Shown here piece after piece: positions 43,369-50,953 of a stretch of DNA of 64,000 nucleotides. This DNA is from CAVSJA01 sp963728145. GTDB lineage: Bacteria > Bacteroidota > Bacteroidia > Chitinophagales > Chitinophagaceae. The stretch covers positions 310,001 through 374,000 of the forward strand of contig CAVSJA010000008.1 in the NCBI GenBank assembly GCA_963728145.1. Direction: 5' to 3'. Position 1 is the stretch's first letter, and each line of letters opens with the position of its first letter. The notes under the pieces were generated by a model, which did no database searches, was not told where the DNA came from, and worked only from the letters and a program-made list of their open reading frames with translations. Both the position numbers and the translations under genes were made by a program.

Positions 43369-43550
43369 GCAATAGGCAATAGGCAACGGGCAAGAGGCAA
43401 GAAGCAAATAGCTCTCAAATATTTAGTGTCATAAAAAAAAGAGGCAATAATCAACACTGGTTGCTCATTGCCTTTTGTTTTTTATATAATCAAATAAGAG
43501 GAAACTAATTGCCCTTTGCCTCTTGCTTCTTGCCCCTTTGCCTATTGTCC
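43364..43550. repeat. Paired GG-word element, 7-base unit GGCAATA, with internal hairpin
   Basis: G-rich arm 43364-43410 (GGCAATA, then GGCAAGA words) and C-rich arm 43508-43550 (TTGCCTCTTGCTTCTTGCCC). The mid-arm change from AATA to AAGA is mirrored in both arms. The spacer holds its own stem, about 43432-43484, AAAAGAGGCAAT with ATTGCCTTTTG followed by TTTTTT, terminator-like. The rest of the 43369-43718 gap is featureless and should hold the promoter of the next gene. Confidence 0.9.
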
Positions 43551-43718
43551 ATTCGCTTCCCCGCATCCGAAAATTTATTCCTCAAATTTTGATGATTCAT
43601 TCAGGAGTCAACAAATTCTAAATGAACGCATTCAGGCATGTGGCACAGTTTTTACAAACTATGCGCCGGGAAATATAATCCTTCCCTTGTTATGAAATTG
43701 TAAACTAAAAATTAATGT

Positions 43719-44300
43719 ATGAAAAAACTATTTGTGCTGGCCTCCTTAGTGATTTGTGTAATTGTTGCGAAAGCCCAGACGGGTAAAGCTCAATTTGGTG
43801 TGAAAGGCGGGCTAAATCTGGCTAATCTCCAATCTCCAAACACAGATTATGACAGCAAATCTGGTCTTCATGCTGGTTTACTTGCGCACATACATGTTTC
43901 CAATCACTTTGCTGTTCAACCTGAATTGATGTATTCGTGCCAGGGTACTGAATACAGAAACGCCAATCAGATCTTTCGGACTAATCTGAGTTACCTTAAC
44001 CTTCCGGTATTGGCTCAATACATGGTGGGAACTGGTTTTCGTTTGCAAACGGGACCTCAATTAGGTTTTCTTTTGGACGCGAAATCCAAGGTGAAAGATT
44101 CCGAAACGAAGACTGATGTGGAGGACAATTTCAAATCAACTGATTTTTCCTGGGCCTTTGGTGCAAGTTACCTGACCAATTCAGGTTTTGGTGTTGACGC
44201 CCGTTACAATCTTGGATTAAGTAATATTAATGACGCAAGTTCACCCAATGTAAAGAACCGCGTATTCCAGGTTGGAGCCTTCTATCAATTCCAGCACTAA
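43719..44300 (+). CDS. Outer membrane beta-barrel (PorT-like) protein
   Basis: A 193-residue outer membrane protein with signal peptide MKKLFVLASLVICVIVAKAQ. The mature part has the small-barrel pattern: GKAQFGVKGGLNLANLQ, SGLHAGLLAHIHVSNHFAVQPELMYSCQG, YLNLPVLAQYM, LQTGPQLGFLLDAK and a last strand RVFQVGAFYQFQH ending in an aromatic residue. It belongs to the PorT/OmpA-like 8-strand barrels (OMP_b-brl_2) that are abundant in the phylum. The ligand is not known. A terminator follows. Confidence 0.85.
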   Translation: MKKLFVLASLVICVIVAKAQTGKAQFGVKGGLNLANLQSPNTDYDSKSGLHAGLLAHIHVSNHFAVQPELMYSCQGTEYRNANQIFRTNLSYLNLPVLAQYMVGTGFRLQTGPQLGFLLDAKSKVKDSETKTDVEDNFKSTDFSWAFGASYLTNSGFGVDARYNLGLSNINDASSPNVKNRVFQVGAFYQFQH

Positions 44301-44326
44301 ATAACGGAGCAACTTATTTCTTATTT

Positions 44327-44359
44327 TAAAAAGGCCGTCATTTTTTTGGCGGCCTTTTT
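44327..44359 (+). terminator. Rho-independent terminator
   Basis: TAAAAAGGCCGTC (44327-44339) pairs with GGCGGCCTTTTT (44348-44359) around a T-rich loop, with a further T-tract. It lies 27 bases past the barrel gene. Confidence 0.9.
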
Positions 44360-44392
44360 CGTCGATTAAAGACTCTTGTTAATCAATGCTTA

Positions 44393-44436
44393 AATAATAG
44401 TTACACCTAGACGTTAGTAAGAGTAATTTTCGCATA
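44393..44436. repeat. 44-bp direct repeat, copy 1
   Basis: AATAATAGTTACACCTAGAC... to CGCATA. It recurs with a few differences at 44517-44559, 124 bases further, in the 355-base gap before the DUF3575 gene. No GG-word arms are near. Confidence 0.8.
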
Positions 44437-44516
44437 CTCCCCCAAATTCCCCATAGTTTCCTCATTTTTTTATCATTCCCCACTTTTGGTAATGCTGAGT
44501 TGATCATTGGTTGTAA

Positions 44517-44559
44517 AATAATAGTTACACGTAGACGTTAGAAGAGAAAATTTCGCATA
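44517..44559. repeat. 43-bp direct repeat, copy 2
   Basis: AATAATAGTTACACGTAGAC... to CGCATA. It ends 29 bases upstream of a promoter-like TTG for the DUF3575 gene. Together with copy 1 it may be a pair of regulator-binding sites. Confidence 0.8.
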
Positions 44560-44587
44560 ACCATTCATTAAATTCTTATGTCATTGA

Positions 44588-44618
44588 TTGCGGTTTTGCT
44601 ACACCGTGATTATGTTTG
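44588..44618 (+). promoter_or_regulatory. Candidate -33/-7 promoter of the DUF3575 gene
   Basis: TTG (44588-44590), 20-base spacer, TATGTTTG (44611-44618) matches the Bacteroidetes TTG-N17-20-TAnnTTTG pattern. It implies a 5' leader of about 30 bases. Confidence 0.55.
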
Positions 44619-44655
44619 CACCCAAATTAAATAAACCCTTTAAAGCAATCGACTT

Positions 44656-45207
44656 ATGAAAAACTGTCTTTCGGTCCTTGCCCTGGTGGCAGTGTTTTTT
44701 ACTGCTAAAGCTCAAGAAGGCGCGGGCGGTCCCAGAAATGCTATTAAGATTAACCCCCTTTCACTTGTATTTGCTACAGGTAACGTAGCTTATGAAAGAG
44801 CTATCGGTGAAAGAACCTCTATTCAATTGGGAGGTTACTACGGTAGTTTCGGAATTAGCGATGTAAAGTACACAGGCTTCGGTATTACACCGGAAATGCG
44901 TTTCTATTTTGCAGGTGCAAAAGAAGCGTTGAATGGTGTGTACGTTGGCCCATTTGCCCGTTATCAGAGTTTTTCTTTGAAAGATAAAACTACTGATGAC
45001 AAAGCTAGCTTCACTTCAATCGGAGGTGGTGCAGTTATTGGTTGGGAAAAATCATGGGCAAGCGGTTTTGTTCTTGACATTTTTGTTGGACCTGCTTTCA
45101 ACTCAGGAAAGTTCAAGGATAATACCGATGAAGAAGAGTGGGAAATCAAAGGTGGTATCGATGGTTTTGGTATTAGAACCGGTATCACACTCGGATTTGC
45201 ATTCTAA
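44656..45207 (+). CDS. DUF3575-like outer membrane protein
   Basis: A 183-residue exported barrel with signal peptide MKNCLSVLALVAVFFTAKAQ. After it comes AIKINPLSLVFATGNVAYERAIGERTSIQLGGYYG, the DUF3575 opening, followed by GITPEMRFYF, GVYVGPFARYQ and GFGIRTGITLGFAF as the C-terminal strand with terminal Phe. It is likely to be inserted in the outer membrane by the Bam complex. The function is unknown. Two direct repeats and a good promoter candidate lie upstream, so this gene may be regulated. Confidence 0.8.
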   Translation: MKNCLSVLALVAVFFTAKAQEGAGGPRNAIKINPLSLVFATGNVAYERAIGERTSIQLGGYYGSFGISDVKYTGFGITPEMRFYFAGAKEALNGVYVGPFARYQSFSLKDKTTDDKASFTSIGGGAVIGWEKSWASGFVLDIFVGPAFNSGKFKDNTDEEEWEIKGGIDGFGIRTGITLGFAF

Positions 45208-45224
45208 TCTTTCAATACATCAAT

Positions 45225-45262
45225 AAAAAAACCGTTCTACTTTTTTGTAGGACGGTTTTTTT
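45225..45262. terminator. Bidirectional terminator
   Basis: AAAAAACCGTTCTAC - TTTTTT - GTAGGACGGTTTTTTT, with the A-run and T-run on both sides. It serves the convergent DUF3575 and barrel genes. Confidence 0.92.
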
Positions 45263-45281
45263 ATTAATGCTTTTCAACTTA

Positions 45282-45887
45282 TCAACGCTTGCTCAGCTTC
45301 GCGGTAGGTACTGAGGGTCCATCACCGCAACGATCCAAATGGATTTGAAATCCCACAGAAAAGAAAAGAGAAGTTGCCGGATTGTCTTCTGTCTCATACT
45401 TGGTCGACCTATACCCAAGCGTAAACTCAAGTGCGACCCGCGGATTGCAGAAGTAAGCTAAACCTCCTTCAAGCGCCCATTTACTTATACTTTCTGCATC
45501 GTCATCATTTGACTTAGAACTTCCAATTCCATATTTGCCTTGTGCAAATATGTTCAGGTCTTTTTGAGGTTGCAGGAAATAATACCTCAGCCAGGGAGAA
45601 ACCACGAGATCAGTTTGCTTGCTTTCATTAGTGTTGATCTCAGTCTTGTCATAATCCACATCGAAACGAAGACCGCCTGCAAATTTGTCCATAAAGAAAT
45701 AGCCAATATCCGGGCTTATTCCAAACGAACTTCTTTTGATTTCATAAGGGTCAATATCCTGGCTTTGGCTGCTCCACATGGCTCTTCCTCCAAGCATCCA
45801 ATTGTTTTTCTTAATGAAATTGTCATCTTGTGCGAAAATGAAATTAATTGAGAGAATTGCCAGAACGGCGAGAAGGGATTTTTTCAT
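45282..45887 (-). CDS. Outer membrane beta-barrel protein
   Basis: A 201-residue exported barrel. Signal peptide MKKSLLAVLAILSINFIFAQ is followed by KKNNWMLGGRAMWSSQS, FGISPDIGYFFMDKFAGGLRFDVDYDK, LVVSPWLRYYF, FAQGKYGIG, WALEGGLAYFCNPRVALEFTLGYRST and LFFSVGFQIHLD as strands. This is the small porin-family barrel common in Bacteroidetes. The extra 15-residue tail after the last strand (RCGDGPSVPTAKLSKR) is unusual, because such barrels normally end with an aromatic residue. The function is unknown. Confidence 0.83.
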   Translation of the reverse strand: MKKSLLAVLAILSINFIFAQDDNFIKKNNWMLGGRAMWSSQSQDIDPYEIKRSSFGISPDIGYFFMDKFAGGLRFDVDYDKTEINTNESKQTDLVVSPWLRYYFLQPQKDLNIFAQGKYGIGSSKSNDDDAESISKWALEGGLAYFCNPRVALEFTLGYRSTKYETEDNPATSLFFSVGFQIHLDRCGDGPSVPTAKLSKR

Positions 45888-46106
45888 AAACTTTTGGTTT
45901 AGGTTAATAAATAGAAAAAGGAAGGTTTTATAAATTTAATTCTCTTAGTTGAAATAACCATTAGGGTTAGTGGAAATGGGAATTAGTTGTTAGGAACTAA
46001 GAATTTGGTTTCAGCCAATCCCCAATTCCCGATCGCTGGAACTGTCACAACAATAATCTCTCAGCCTTTCGCTATGCGTTTCCTATTTTTATAAAAAATA
46101 TTCGGC

Positions 46107-46634
46107 TTGAAGACGGTCCTAAACGAACAACAGCTATCCATTACCTTAAAACGGCTCGCACATCAGGTGCTGGAAAATCACGTGGACTTAAAAGATACCG
46201 TGCTCATAGGAATTCAGCCCAGGGGGATCTATGTTTCAGACCAGGTGATCGCTGAGATCAAAACATTACTTCCGGCAGAAAAGATCCAGTATGGAAAGCT
46301 GGATATAACATTTTACCGGGATGATATCCGCAAAGAACTACATGTAGCCAACCACACAGAAATTCCATTCAGCATCGAGAATAAGAATGTTGTATTGATC
46401 GATGATGTATTATATACTGGCCGAACGATCCGCGCTGCACTCGATGCCCTGCTTGATTTTGGCCGTCCATCAAAAGTGGAGTTATGCATTCTCATCGATC
46501 GCCGGTTCAGCCGGCAGTTACCCATTCAACCCGACTACACCGGCAAGGCAATCGATTCGATCATATCGCAAAAAGTAAAGGTTTTTTGGAAGGCAAAGGA
46601 TGGAAAGCAAGAAGTAGTATTGCTCGAGCAATAG
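46107..46634 (+). CDS. pyrR: Pyrimidine regulator / uracil phosphoribosyltransferase PyrR
   Basis: A 175-residue PyrR. In Firmicutes it binds pyr mRNA and attenuates transcription in response to UMP, and it has uracil phosphoribosyltransferase activity. The PRPP loop is VVLIDDVLYTGRTIRAALDAL (about 95-115), with IGIQPRGIYVSD and KLDITFYRDDIR before it and LCILIDRRFSRQLPI after it. The start is TTG at 46107; no upstream ATG is in frame. I see no PyrR-binding attenuator around pyrB. A four-helix-bundle element separates it from pyrB. Confidence 0.9.
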   Translation: MKTVLNEQQLSITLKRLAHQVLENHVDLKDTVLIGIQPRGIYVSDQVIAEIKTLLPAEKIQYGKLDITFYRDDIRKELHVANHTEIPFSIENKNVVLIDDVLYTGRTIRAALDALLDFGRPSKVELCILIDRRFSRQLPIQPDYTGKAIDSIISQKVKVFWKAKDGKQEVVLLEQ

Positions 46635-46685
46635 GCAATTGGCAATAAGCAATTGGCAATAGGCAATAGGCAATAGGCAATAGGG
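46630..46685. repeat. G-rich arm downstream of four-helix-bundle gene copy 2
   Basis: Words GGCAATT/GGCAATA begin at the pyrR stop. The matching C-rich arm is 47122-47161, so the pair encloses the gene at 46711. Confidence 0.9.
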
Positions 46686-46710
46686 TGATAAGCAAAATCA
46701 AAGGTAATAA

Positions 46711-47076
46711 TTAGTACATCTCAGGATGGGTAATCATGTGATGAATAAGCCTACCGATTTCTTCATTTTTTGAACACAGCTTGTTGTGAATTTCGCCCGA
46801 TATGTATTTACAAGAATAAGAGAAGTCGATCCATATTCCAGTTTCGGTGTTTTCTGTGTCAGCATCTGTTGCTTTGGATACAAAATGTGCAGGATATAAC
46901 TTCTTACGGTATGCCTCACCGATATTGGCGCATACGCTTCTGGATGATCTTCTTACTTGATCCGTGAGTGAATATGTTTCTTCCTTGGGAAATAATTTCG
47001 AAAGCTCAAAGATTTCCATCGCCAGCTCATAAGCGAGTTTGTAAACCTTTGTCTGTCTAAAATTCTCTACACCCAT
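46711..47076 (-). CDS. Four-helix-bundle protein (23S rRNA IVS type), copy 2
   Basis: A 121-residue four-helix-bundle (TIGR02436) protein. Signatures are NFRQTKVYKLAYELAMEIFELSKLFPKEETYSLTDQVRRSSRSVCANIGEAY and the central CKYISGEIHNKL. It is clearly divergent from copies 1 and 3 (different N-terminus and middle) but has the same length and helix order. It lies between pyrR and pyrB on the opposite strand, inside arms of the GGCAATA word at 46630-46685 and 47122-47161. The family's function is unsettled. No reverse transcriptase or rRNA is near. Confidence 0.87.
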   Translation of the reverse strand: MGVENFRQTKVYKLAYELAMEIFELSKLFPKEETYSLTDQVRRSSRSVCANIGEAYRKKLYPAHFVSKATDADTENTETGIWIDFSYSCKYISGEIHNKLCSKNEEIGRLIHHMITHPEMY

Positions 47077-47121
47077 CCTATCTCACAATTGCCGTATCGA
47101 ATTTACAACTTTACCCTGGAT

Positions 47122-47161
47122 TTTGCCAATTGCCAATTGCCTATTGCTTATTGCTTATTGC
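47122..47161. repeat. C-rich arm upstream of four-helix-bundle gene copy 2
   Basis: TTGCCAATTGCCAATTGCC and TATTGCTTATTGC words, reverse complement of the arm at 46630-46685. It ends 33 bases before the pyrB ATG. Confidence 0.9.
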
Positions 47162-47194
47162 AGATTCGTTAGAATCGTTTAGCTTCGCTGCCTA

Positions 47195-48121
47195 ATGCAA
47201 CTGAGCACTCGACATTTACTTGGCATTAGAGAACTTACCCCTCAGGACATTCAGACTATTTTAACCACCGCTTCCCAATTCAAAGAAGTACTACAAAGGC
47301 CGATCAAGAAAGTACCATCCCTGCGGGATATTACAATCGTCAACCTGTTTTTTGAGAGTTCAACCCGAACGCGGATCTCTTTTGAACTGGCTGAAAAAAG
47401 ATTGAGCGCCGATACGATCAATTTTACTGCAAGTACTTCTTCTGTGAGTAAAGGCGAGACCCTGCTGGATACGGTAAACAATATCCTTTCGATGAAGGTG
47501 GATATGGTGGTAATGCGACATAGTGCAAGTGGGGCGCCTTATTTCCTGGCAAAGCACATTCCAGCCGCAATCATCAACGCGGGAGACGGCATCAATGAAC
47601 ATCCTACACAAGGGCTACTTGATGCTTTCTCCATGAAAGAAAAGCTTGGAAGGATTGAAGGATTAAAAGTGGCGATAATTGGAGATATCATGCATAGCCG
47701 GGTTGCAATGAGCAATATCTACCTGCTGAAAAAAATGGGAGCGGAGGTTACCGTTGCAGGTCCTCCAACACTAATCCCGAAGTATATAAAAGAAGCATTT
47801 GACGTCAGGGTTGAATATAATCTCAAAGAGGCGCTTAAATGGTGCGATGTAGCAAACGTTTTGAGAATTCAATTGGAAAGGCAGAACCAGGTATTGTTTT
47901 CGTCCCTGCGTGAATACAATCTCGTATATGGAATCAATCGCCGGATATTGGAAAGCCTGGGAAAAGAAATTGTGATCATGCACCCCGGACCAATAAACCG
48001 CGGTGTGGAATTGGATAGCGATGTTGCTGACAGCGGGCAATCCATAATACTTCAGCAGGTAGAAAATGGAGTAGCAGTTAGAATGGCAGTACTGTATTTG
48101 TTATCAGACCGAAACTCTTAG
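47195..48121 (+). CDS. pyrB: Aspartate carbamoyltransferase catalytic subunit
   Basis: Condenses carbamoyl phosphate and aspartate, the committed step of pyrimidine synthesis. The 308-residue chain has the carbamoyl-phosphate motif FFESSTRTRISFE (about 51-63), the HPTQGLLDAFSMKEK region, and the C-terminal MHPGPINRGVELDSDVAD. A regulatory subunit gene (pyrI) is not present in the window. pyrR lies upstream on the same strand, but the inserted four-helix-bundle element of about 530 bases probably interrupts the operon. coaD follows after a hairpin element. Confidence 0.94.
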   Translation: MQLSTRHLLGIRELTPQDIQTILTTASQFKEVLQRPIKKVPSLRDITIVNLFFESSTRTRISFELAEKRLSADTINFTASTSSVSKGETLLDTVNNILSMKVDMVVMRHSASGAPYFLAKHIPAAIINAGDGINEHPTQGLLDAFSMKEKLGRIEGLKVAIIGDIMHSRVAMSNIYLLKKMGAEVTVAGPPTLIPKYIKEAFDVRVEYNLKEALKWCDVANVLRIQLERQNQVLFSSLREYNLVYGINRRILESLGKEIVIMHPGPINRGVELDSDVADSGQSIILQQVENGVAVRMAVLYLLSDRNS

Positions 48122-48124
48122 AAG

Positions 48125-48232
48125 GGTTGGTTGATTGGTTGATTAGTTAATTAGTTAGTTAATAAGGACTATAATAACGATACTTTATTCCTAGTCAACC
48201 AATCAACTAATTAACTAATCATCCAATCAACC
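48125..48232. repeat. Paired GG-word element, 8-base unit GGTTGATT
   Basis: G-rich arm 48125-48168 and C-rich arm 48190-48232. The spacer contains AAGGACTATAATAACGATAC; TAACGATACTTT (48175-48186) is identical to the spacer of the xylB-xylA element, and GGACTATA recurs in reverse orientation at 58505-58520. Both flanking genes are on the plus strand. Confidence 0.92.
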
Positions 48233-48245
48233 CAAATCCACATCC

Positions 48246-48716
48246 ATGGCTAGAATTTGTCTCTTCCCCGGAACCTTCGATCCCATTACACTGGGGCATG
48301 TCGATATTATCGATCGGGCATTGCCGTTATTTGATAAGATCATTGTTGGTATTGGATTGAATTCCTCCAAAGCCCCGATGTTTACTGCAGAACAAAGGCA
48401 GGAATGGATCAATGAGATCTATAAAAATGAACCTGCGGTAGAAGGAGCGGTGTATGAAGGGCTGACCGTAGACTTCTGCAAAAAGATAAATGCAAAATTC
48501 ATCTTGAGAGGAATCCGTTATGTAAGCGATTTCGAATATGAAAAAACCATTGCCGATGCAAACAGGGCATTGGATAAGGAAATCGAAACGGTCTTTCTCA
48601 CAGGAGAACCGAAATATACTTCGGTCGCGTCTACCATTGTCAGAGACATACTTCGCAATAAAGGAAATGCATCAGCTTTTCTTCCCGAGATCGTATATAA
48701 ATCACTTAAGAAATGA
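48246..48716 (+). CDS. coaD: Phosphopantetheine adenylyltransferase
   Basis: Transfers AMP from ATP to 4'-phosphopantetheine in coenzyme A synthesis. The 156-residue nucleotidyltransferase has the nucleotide motif FPGTFDPITLGHVDII (TxGH type), KFILRGIRYVSDFEYE and the later KYTSVASTIVRDI signature. The stop codon overlaps the next ATG (ATGA), so the thioesterase gene is translationally coupled. The start is immediately after the repeat element. Confidence 0.94.
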   Translation: MARICLFPGTFDPITLGHVDIIDRALPLFDKIIVGIGLNSSKAPMFTAEQRQEWINEIYKNEPAVEGAVYEGLTVDFCKKINAKFILRGIRYVSDFEYEKTIADANRALDKEIETVFLTGEPKYTSVASTIVRDILRNKGNASAFLPEIVYKSLKK

Positions 48717-49141
48717 TTTGGTTTAAGAAAGATGTCAGCCTGGCCGATCTTCTTCCCTTGCTAAAGAATAATATGGCGGAGCATCTCGCTATTGAGTGGA
48801 CAGAACTTGGAGACAATTACCTGAAAGCAAAGATGCCGGTTGACCATCGGACCAACCAGCCGTATGGACTCTTGCATGGTGGTGCATCTTGCGTACTCGC
48901 AGAAACATTGGGGAGCGTTGCTTCGGCTTTGATCATCGACACCTCAAAATTCATTTGCGTGGGAATCGAAATCAATGCCAATCATATCCGAAGCGCGAGG
49001 AATGGCTTTGTTCATGGTATTGTGACGCCGATACATATTGGGTCAACGACCCACGTTTGGGATATAAAGATCAATAATGAAGAAGGTAAACTGATTTGTA
49101 TAAGCCGCCTCACTGTTGCAATTCTTAAAAAACAATCCTAG
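48713..49141 (+). CDS. Hotdog-fold thioesterase (PaaI/MenI-like)
   Basis: A 142-residue acyl-CoA thioesterase-like protein. The hotdog core has NQPYGLLHGGASCVLAETLGSVAS (about 42-65), in which HGG and the Glu of the following helix form the active site. GIEINANHIRSAR and IHIGSTTHVWDIKI are later strands. PaaI and MenI relatives cleave phenylacetyl- or 1,4-dihydroxynaphthoyl-CoA. Either is possible, since the window has no mena- or phenylacetate genes. It overlaps coaD by 4 bases and overlaps the end of the convergent NUDIX gene by 4. Confidence 0.87.
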   Translation: MIWFKKDVSLADLLPLLKNNMAEHLAIEWTELGDNYLKAKMPVDHRTNQPYGLLHGGASCVLAETLGSVASALIIDTSKFICVGIEINANHIRSARNGFVHGIVTPIHIGSTTHVWDIKINNEEGKLICISRLTVAILKKQS

Positions 49142-49764
49142 AGGTAATCGGCTTCTTTTAATACTTCCTTTATCGAAGCATACATGTTGCGGCTGTACTC
49201 TTTTAAGCCCGATGGTTTCACCCATTCGAGTTTTGTGATCTGTTCATCTGCCTGCGGAATCAGCTCTTCTTCCTTTTTAGCACGAATTAAAAACCAGTAT
49301 GTTTCCTTCAGGATATGCTTTCCGCTTTCATCATAGGTATGGTAAGTTGTGGTAATTGGTTTTCCCAATTTCAGTTCTACTAATCCGGTCTCTTCCTTTG
49401 TTTCCCGCAATGCACAATCCTCAATTGTCTCACCCTTATCCAACTTGCCCTTTGGCAGGTCCCATTTTCCCCTCCTGAACATTAAGAGGATCTCCTGTTC
49501 TTCATTCAATACGAGCCCGCCAGCAGCGACAACAATGGTAAATTTTTTCCAAAAGGCTTTCTTTAACTCATCTATTCTTTTATGATAGAAAATTCCCGCA
49601 TGAACCTTTTCGGCCCGCATTTCGTGGATCATTGATTTGATACCGGGACTGGAAAATTCATCAATGAAAACCGCATCATCATGGTGAACAAATGGCTCGA
49701 TTTCGGAATCAATATTATCTGTTAGAAAGAGCGGTTTATCGTTGAAGTAGATCTTGAGGTTCAT
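49138..49764 (-). CDS. NUDIX hydrolase
   Basis: A 208-residue protein. The C-terminal NUDIX domain (about 75-195) carries the Nudix box GKLDKGETIEDCALRETKEETGL, in which the REXXEE residues bind Mg2+ to cleave a nucleoside-diphosphate derivative. The N-terminal ~70 residues (MNLKIYFNDKPLFLTDNIDSEIE, IKSMIHEMRAEKV) are a small domain of unknown role found in many Bacteroidetes NUDIX proteins. The substrate is not predictable. It is divergent from pyrE. Confidence 0.87.
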   Translation of the reverse strand: MNLKIYFNDKPLFLTDNIDSEIEPFVHHDDAVFIDEFSSPGIKSMIHEMRAEKVHAGIFYHKRIDELKKAFWKKFTIVVAAGGLVLNEEQEILLMFRRGKWDLPKGKLDKGETIEDCALRETKEETGLVELKLGKPITTTYHTYDESGKHILKETYWFLIRAKKEEELIPQADEQITKLEWVKPSGLKEYSRNMYASIKEVLKEADYL

Positions 49765-49845
49765 AAATAAATTTCACATTTTAGAACTCAATCCCAAAGT
49801 TTCGGGACAAATTTGCGCCAACTAAAGAAATGTATTTAGGCAATT

Positions 49846-50481
49846 ATGGGTTCGAATGAAAAAGCAGTTGCAGAAAAGCTATTACAAATTAATGCTATAA
49901 AATTAAATCCTCAGCAGCCTTTTACCTGGGCAAGTGGTTGGAAAAGTCCGATCTATTGCGATAACAGGAAGGTTTTATCCTTCCCTTATGTCCGGGAGTT
50001 TATCAAGTCAGAAATGTGCAATGTGATCTTCGAAGATTTCCCGGAAGGGAATCTTCTGGCCGGTGTTGCCACGGCGGGCATTGCCTGGGGGGCAATGGCT
50101 GCAGATCAGCTTAAGCTGCCTTATATCTATGTCAGACCAAAGCCTAAGGAGCATGGCCTGGGGAACCAGATAGAAGGCTTTTTTGAACCTGAACAGAAGG
50201 TGGTAGTGATCGAAGACCTGGTTTCGACCGGAAAAAGCAGTCTCCAGGTGGTGGATGTGCTCAAACAGGCAGGGCTGGATATTATCGGCATGGTTTCGAT
50301 TTTCACCTATGGCTTTCCGGTAGCCGAAGAGGCCTTTAAAAAGGCTGGGATTGCCTATAAATCGCTTACCAATTATTCCGTCCTGATTGAGCTGGCTTTA
50401 GAAAAGGGTCTTATCCCCCGGGAACAGGGAGAAATCTTGTTAAAGTGGCGGGCTGACCCTGCGAACTGGAAGGGGATTTAA
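49846..50481 (+). CDS. pyrE: Orotate phosphoribosyltransferase
   Basis: Makes orotidine 5'-phosphate from orotate and PRPP in pyrimidine synthesis. The 211-residue protein has the PRPP-binding loop VVVIEDLVSTGKSS (about 122-135), and FTWASGWKSPIYCDNRK and IYVRPKPKEHGLGNQIEG are family signatures. pyrB and pyrR lie 2-4 kb upstream; a loose pyrimidine gene cluster is interrupted by unrelated genes and repeat elements. The HMA protein gene follows closely on the same strand. Confidence 0.94.
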   Translation: MGSNEKAVAEKLLQINAIKLNPQQPFTWASGWKSPIYCDNRKVLSFPYVREFIKSEMCNVIFEDFPEGNLLAGVATAGIAWGAMAADQLKLPYIYVRPKPKEHGLGNQIEGFFEPEQKVVVIEDLVSTGKSSLQVVDVLKQAGLDIIGMVSIFTYGFPVAEEAFKKAGIAYKSLTNYSVLIELALEKGLIPREQGEILLKWRADPANWKGI

Positions 50482-50482
50482 T

Positions 50483-50490
50483 TATATTTG
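50483..50490 (+). promoter_or_regulatory. Candidate -7 element of the HMA protein gene
   Basis: TATATTTG directly after the pyrE stop, 13 bases before the ATG at 50504. It suggests separate transcription from pyrE. Confidence 0.4.
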
Positions 50491-50503
50491 GAAAAATTAC
50501 CTC

Positions 50504-50866
50504 ATGAAGAAATTTGCCCTTTTGGCTATTGTCGGAACCCTGATCGCAAGCGTGGGATATGGCCAGGCCAAAAAAGCCATTCTTACGGCTACTATTAAGA
50601 CGCCAACCGTTCAATGTGAAAGCTGCAAGAAAAGAATTGAGGATTATTTGAAGCGCGAAGAAGGAGTTCAAAAATCAGTGGTTGACTTCAAAAAGAAGAC
50701 CACTAAAGTAACTTACGTAACTGACCGTACGAATATTGAAAATATTAAAACGGCTATTGCCAATGCTGGTTATGATGCCGATGATGTAACTGCCAACCCT
50801 GAATCTTACCAAAAGCTTCCGAAGTGCTGTAAGAAGACGGAGGACGGCGGGGGGCATAAAGACTGA
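50504..50866 (+). CDS. Exported heavy-metal-associated (HMA) domain protein
   Basis: A 120-residue exported protein with signal peptide MKKFALLAIVGTLIASVGYGQ. The HMA ferredoxin-like fold follows (about 28-95), with a metal-binding CESC motif (PTVQCESCKKRIEDYLKREEG) in place of the usual CxxC, then TYVTDRTNIENIKTAIANAGYDADDV. A cysteine-rich tail (PKCCKKTEDGGGHKD) may add ligands. It probably binds Cu or Zn in the periplasm. No P-type ATPase is adjacent. Confidence 0.83.
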   Translation: MKKFALLAIVGTLIASVGYGQAKKAILTATIKTPTVQCESCKKRIEDYLKREEGVQKSVVDFKKKTTKVTYVTDRTNIENIKTAIANAGYDADDVTANPESYQKLPKCCKKTEDGGGHKD

Positions 50867-50875
50867 TTGTTTTAG

Positions 50876-50920
50876 TTGATAGGGTTGACGAGGTTGACAG
50901 GGTTGACAGGGTTGACAAGA
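50876..50920. repeat. G-rich arm downstream of four-helix-bundle gene copy 3
   Basis: Words GGTTGACGA/GGTTGACAG. The matching short C-rich arm is at 51356-51370 (CAACCTGTCAACC), just upstream of the gene start, so the pair encloses the gene. Confidence 0.88.
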
Positions 50921-50953
50921 TTTGCCGTAAAAAATGGAGTTATTGAGAATGGT

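Noticed and set aside
46711..47076. Diversity-generating retroelement accessory gene (avd)
   Set aside because: The fold family is related, but no reverse transcriptase, template repeat or variable repeat is in the window.
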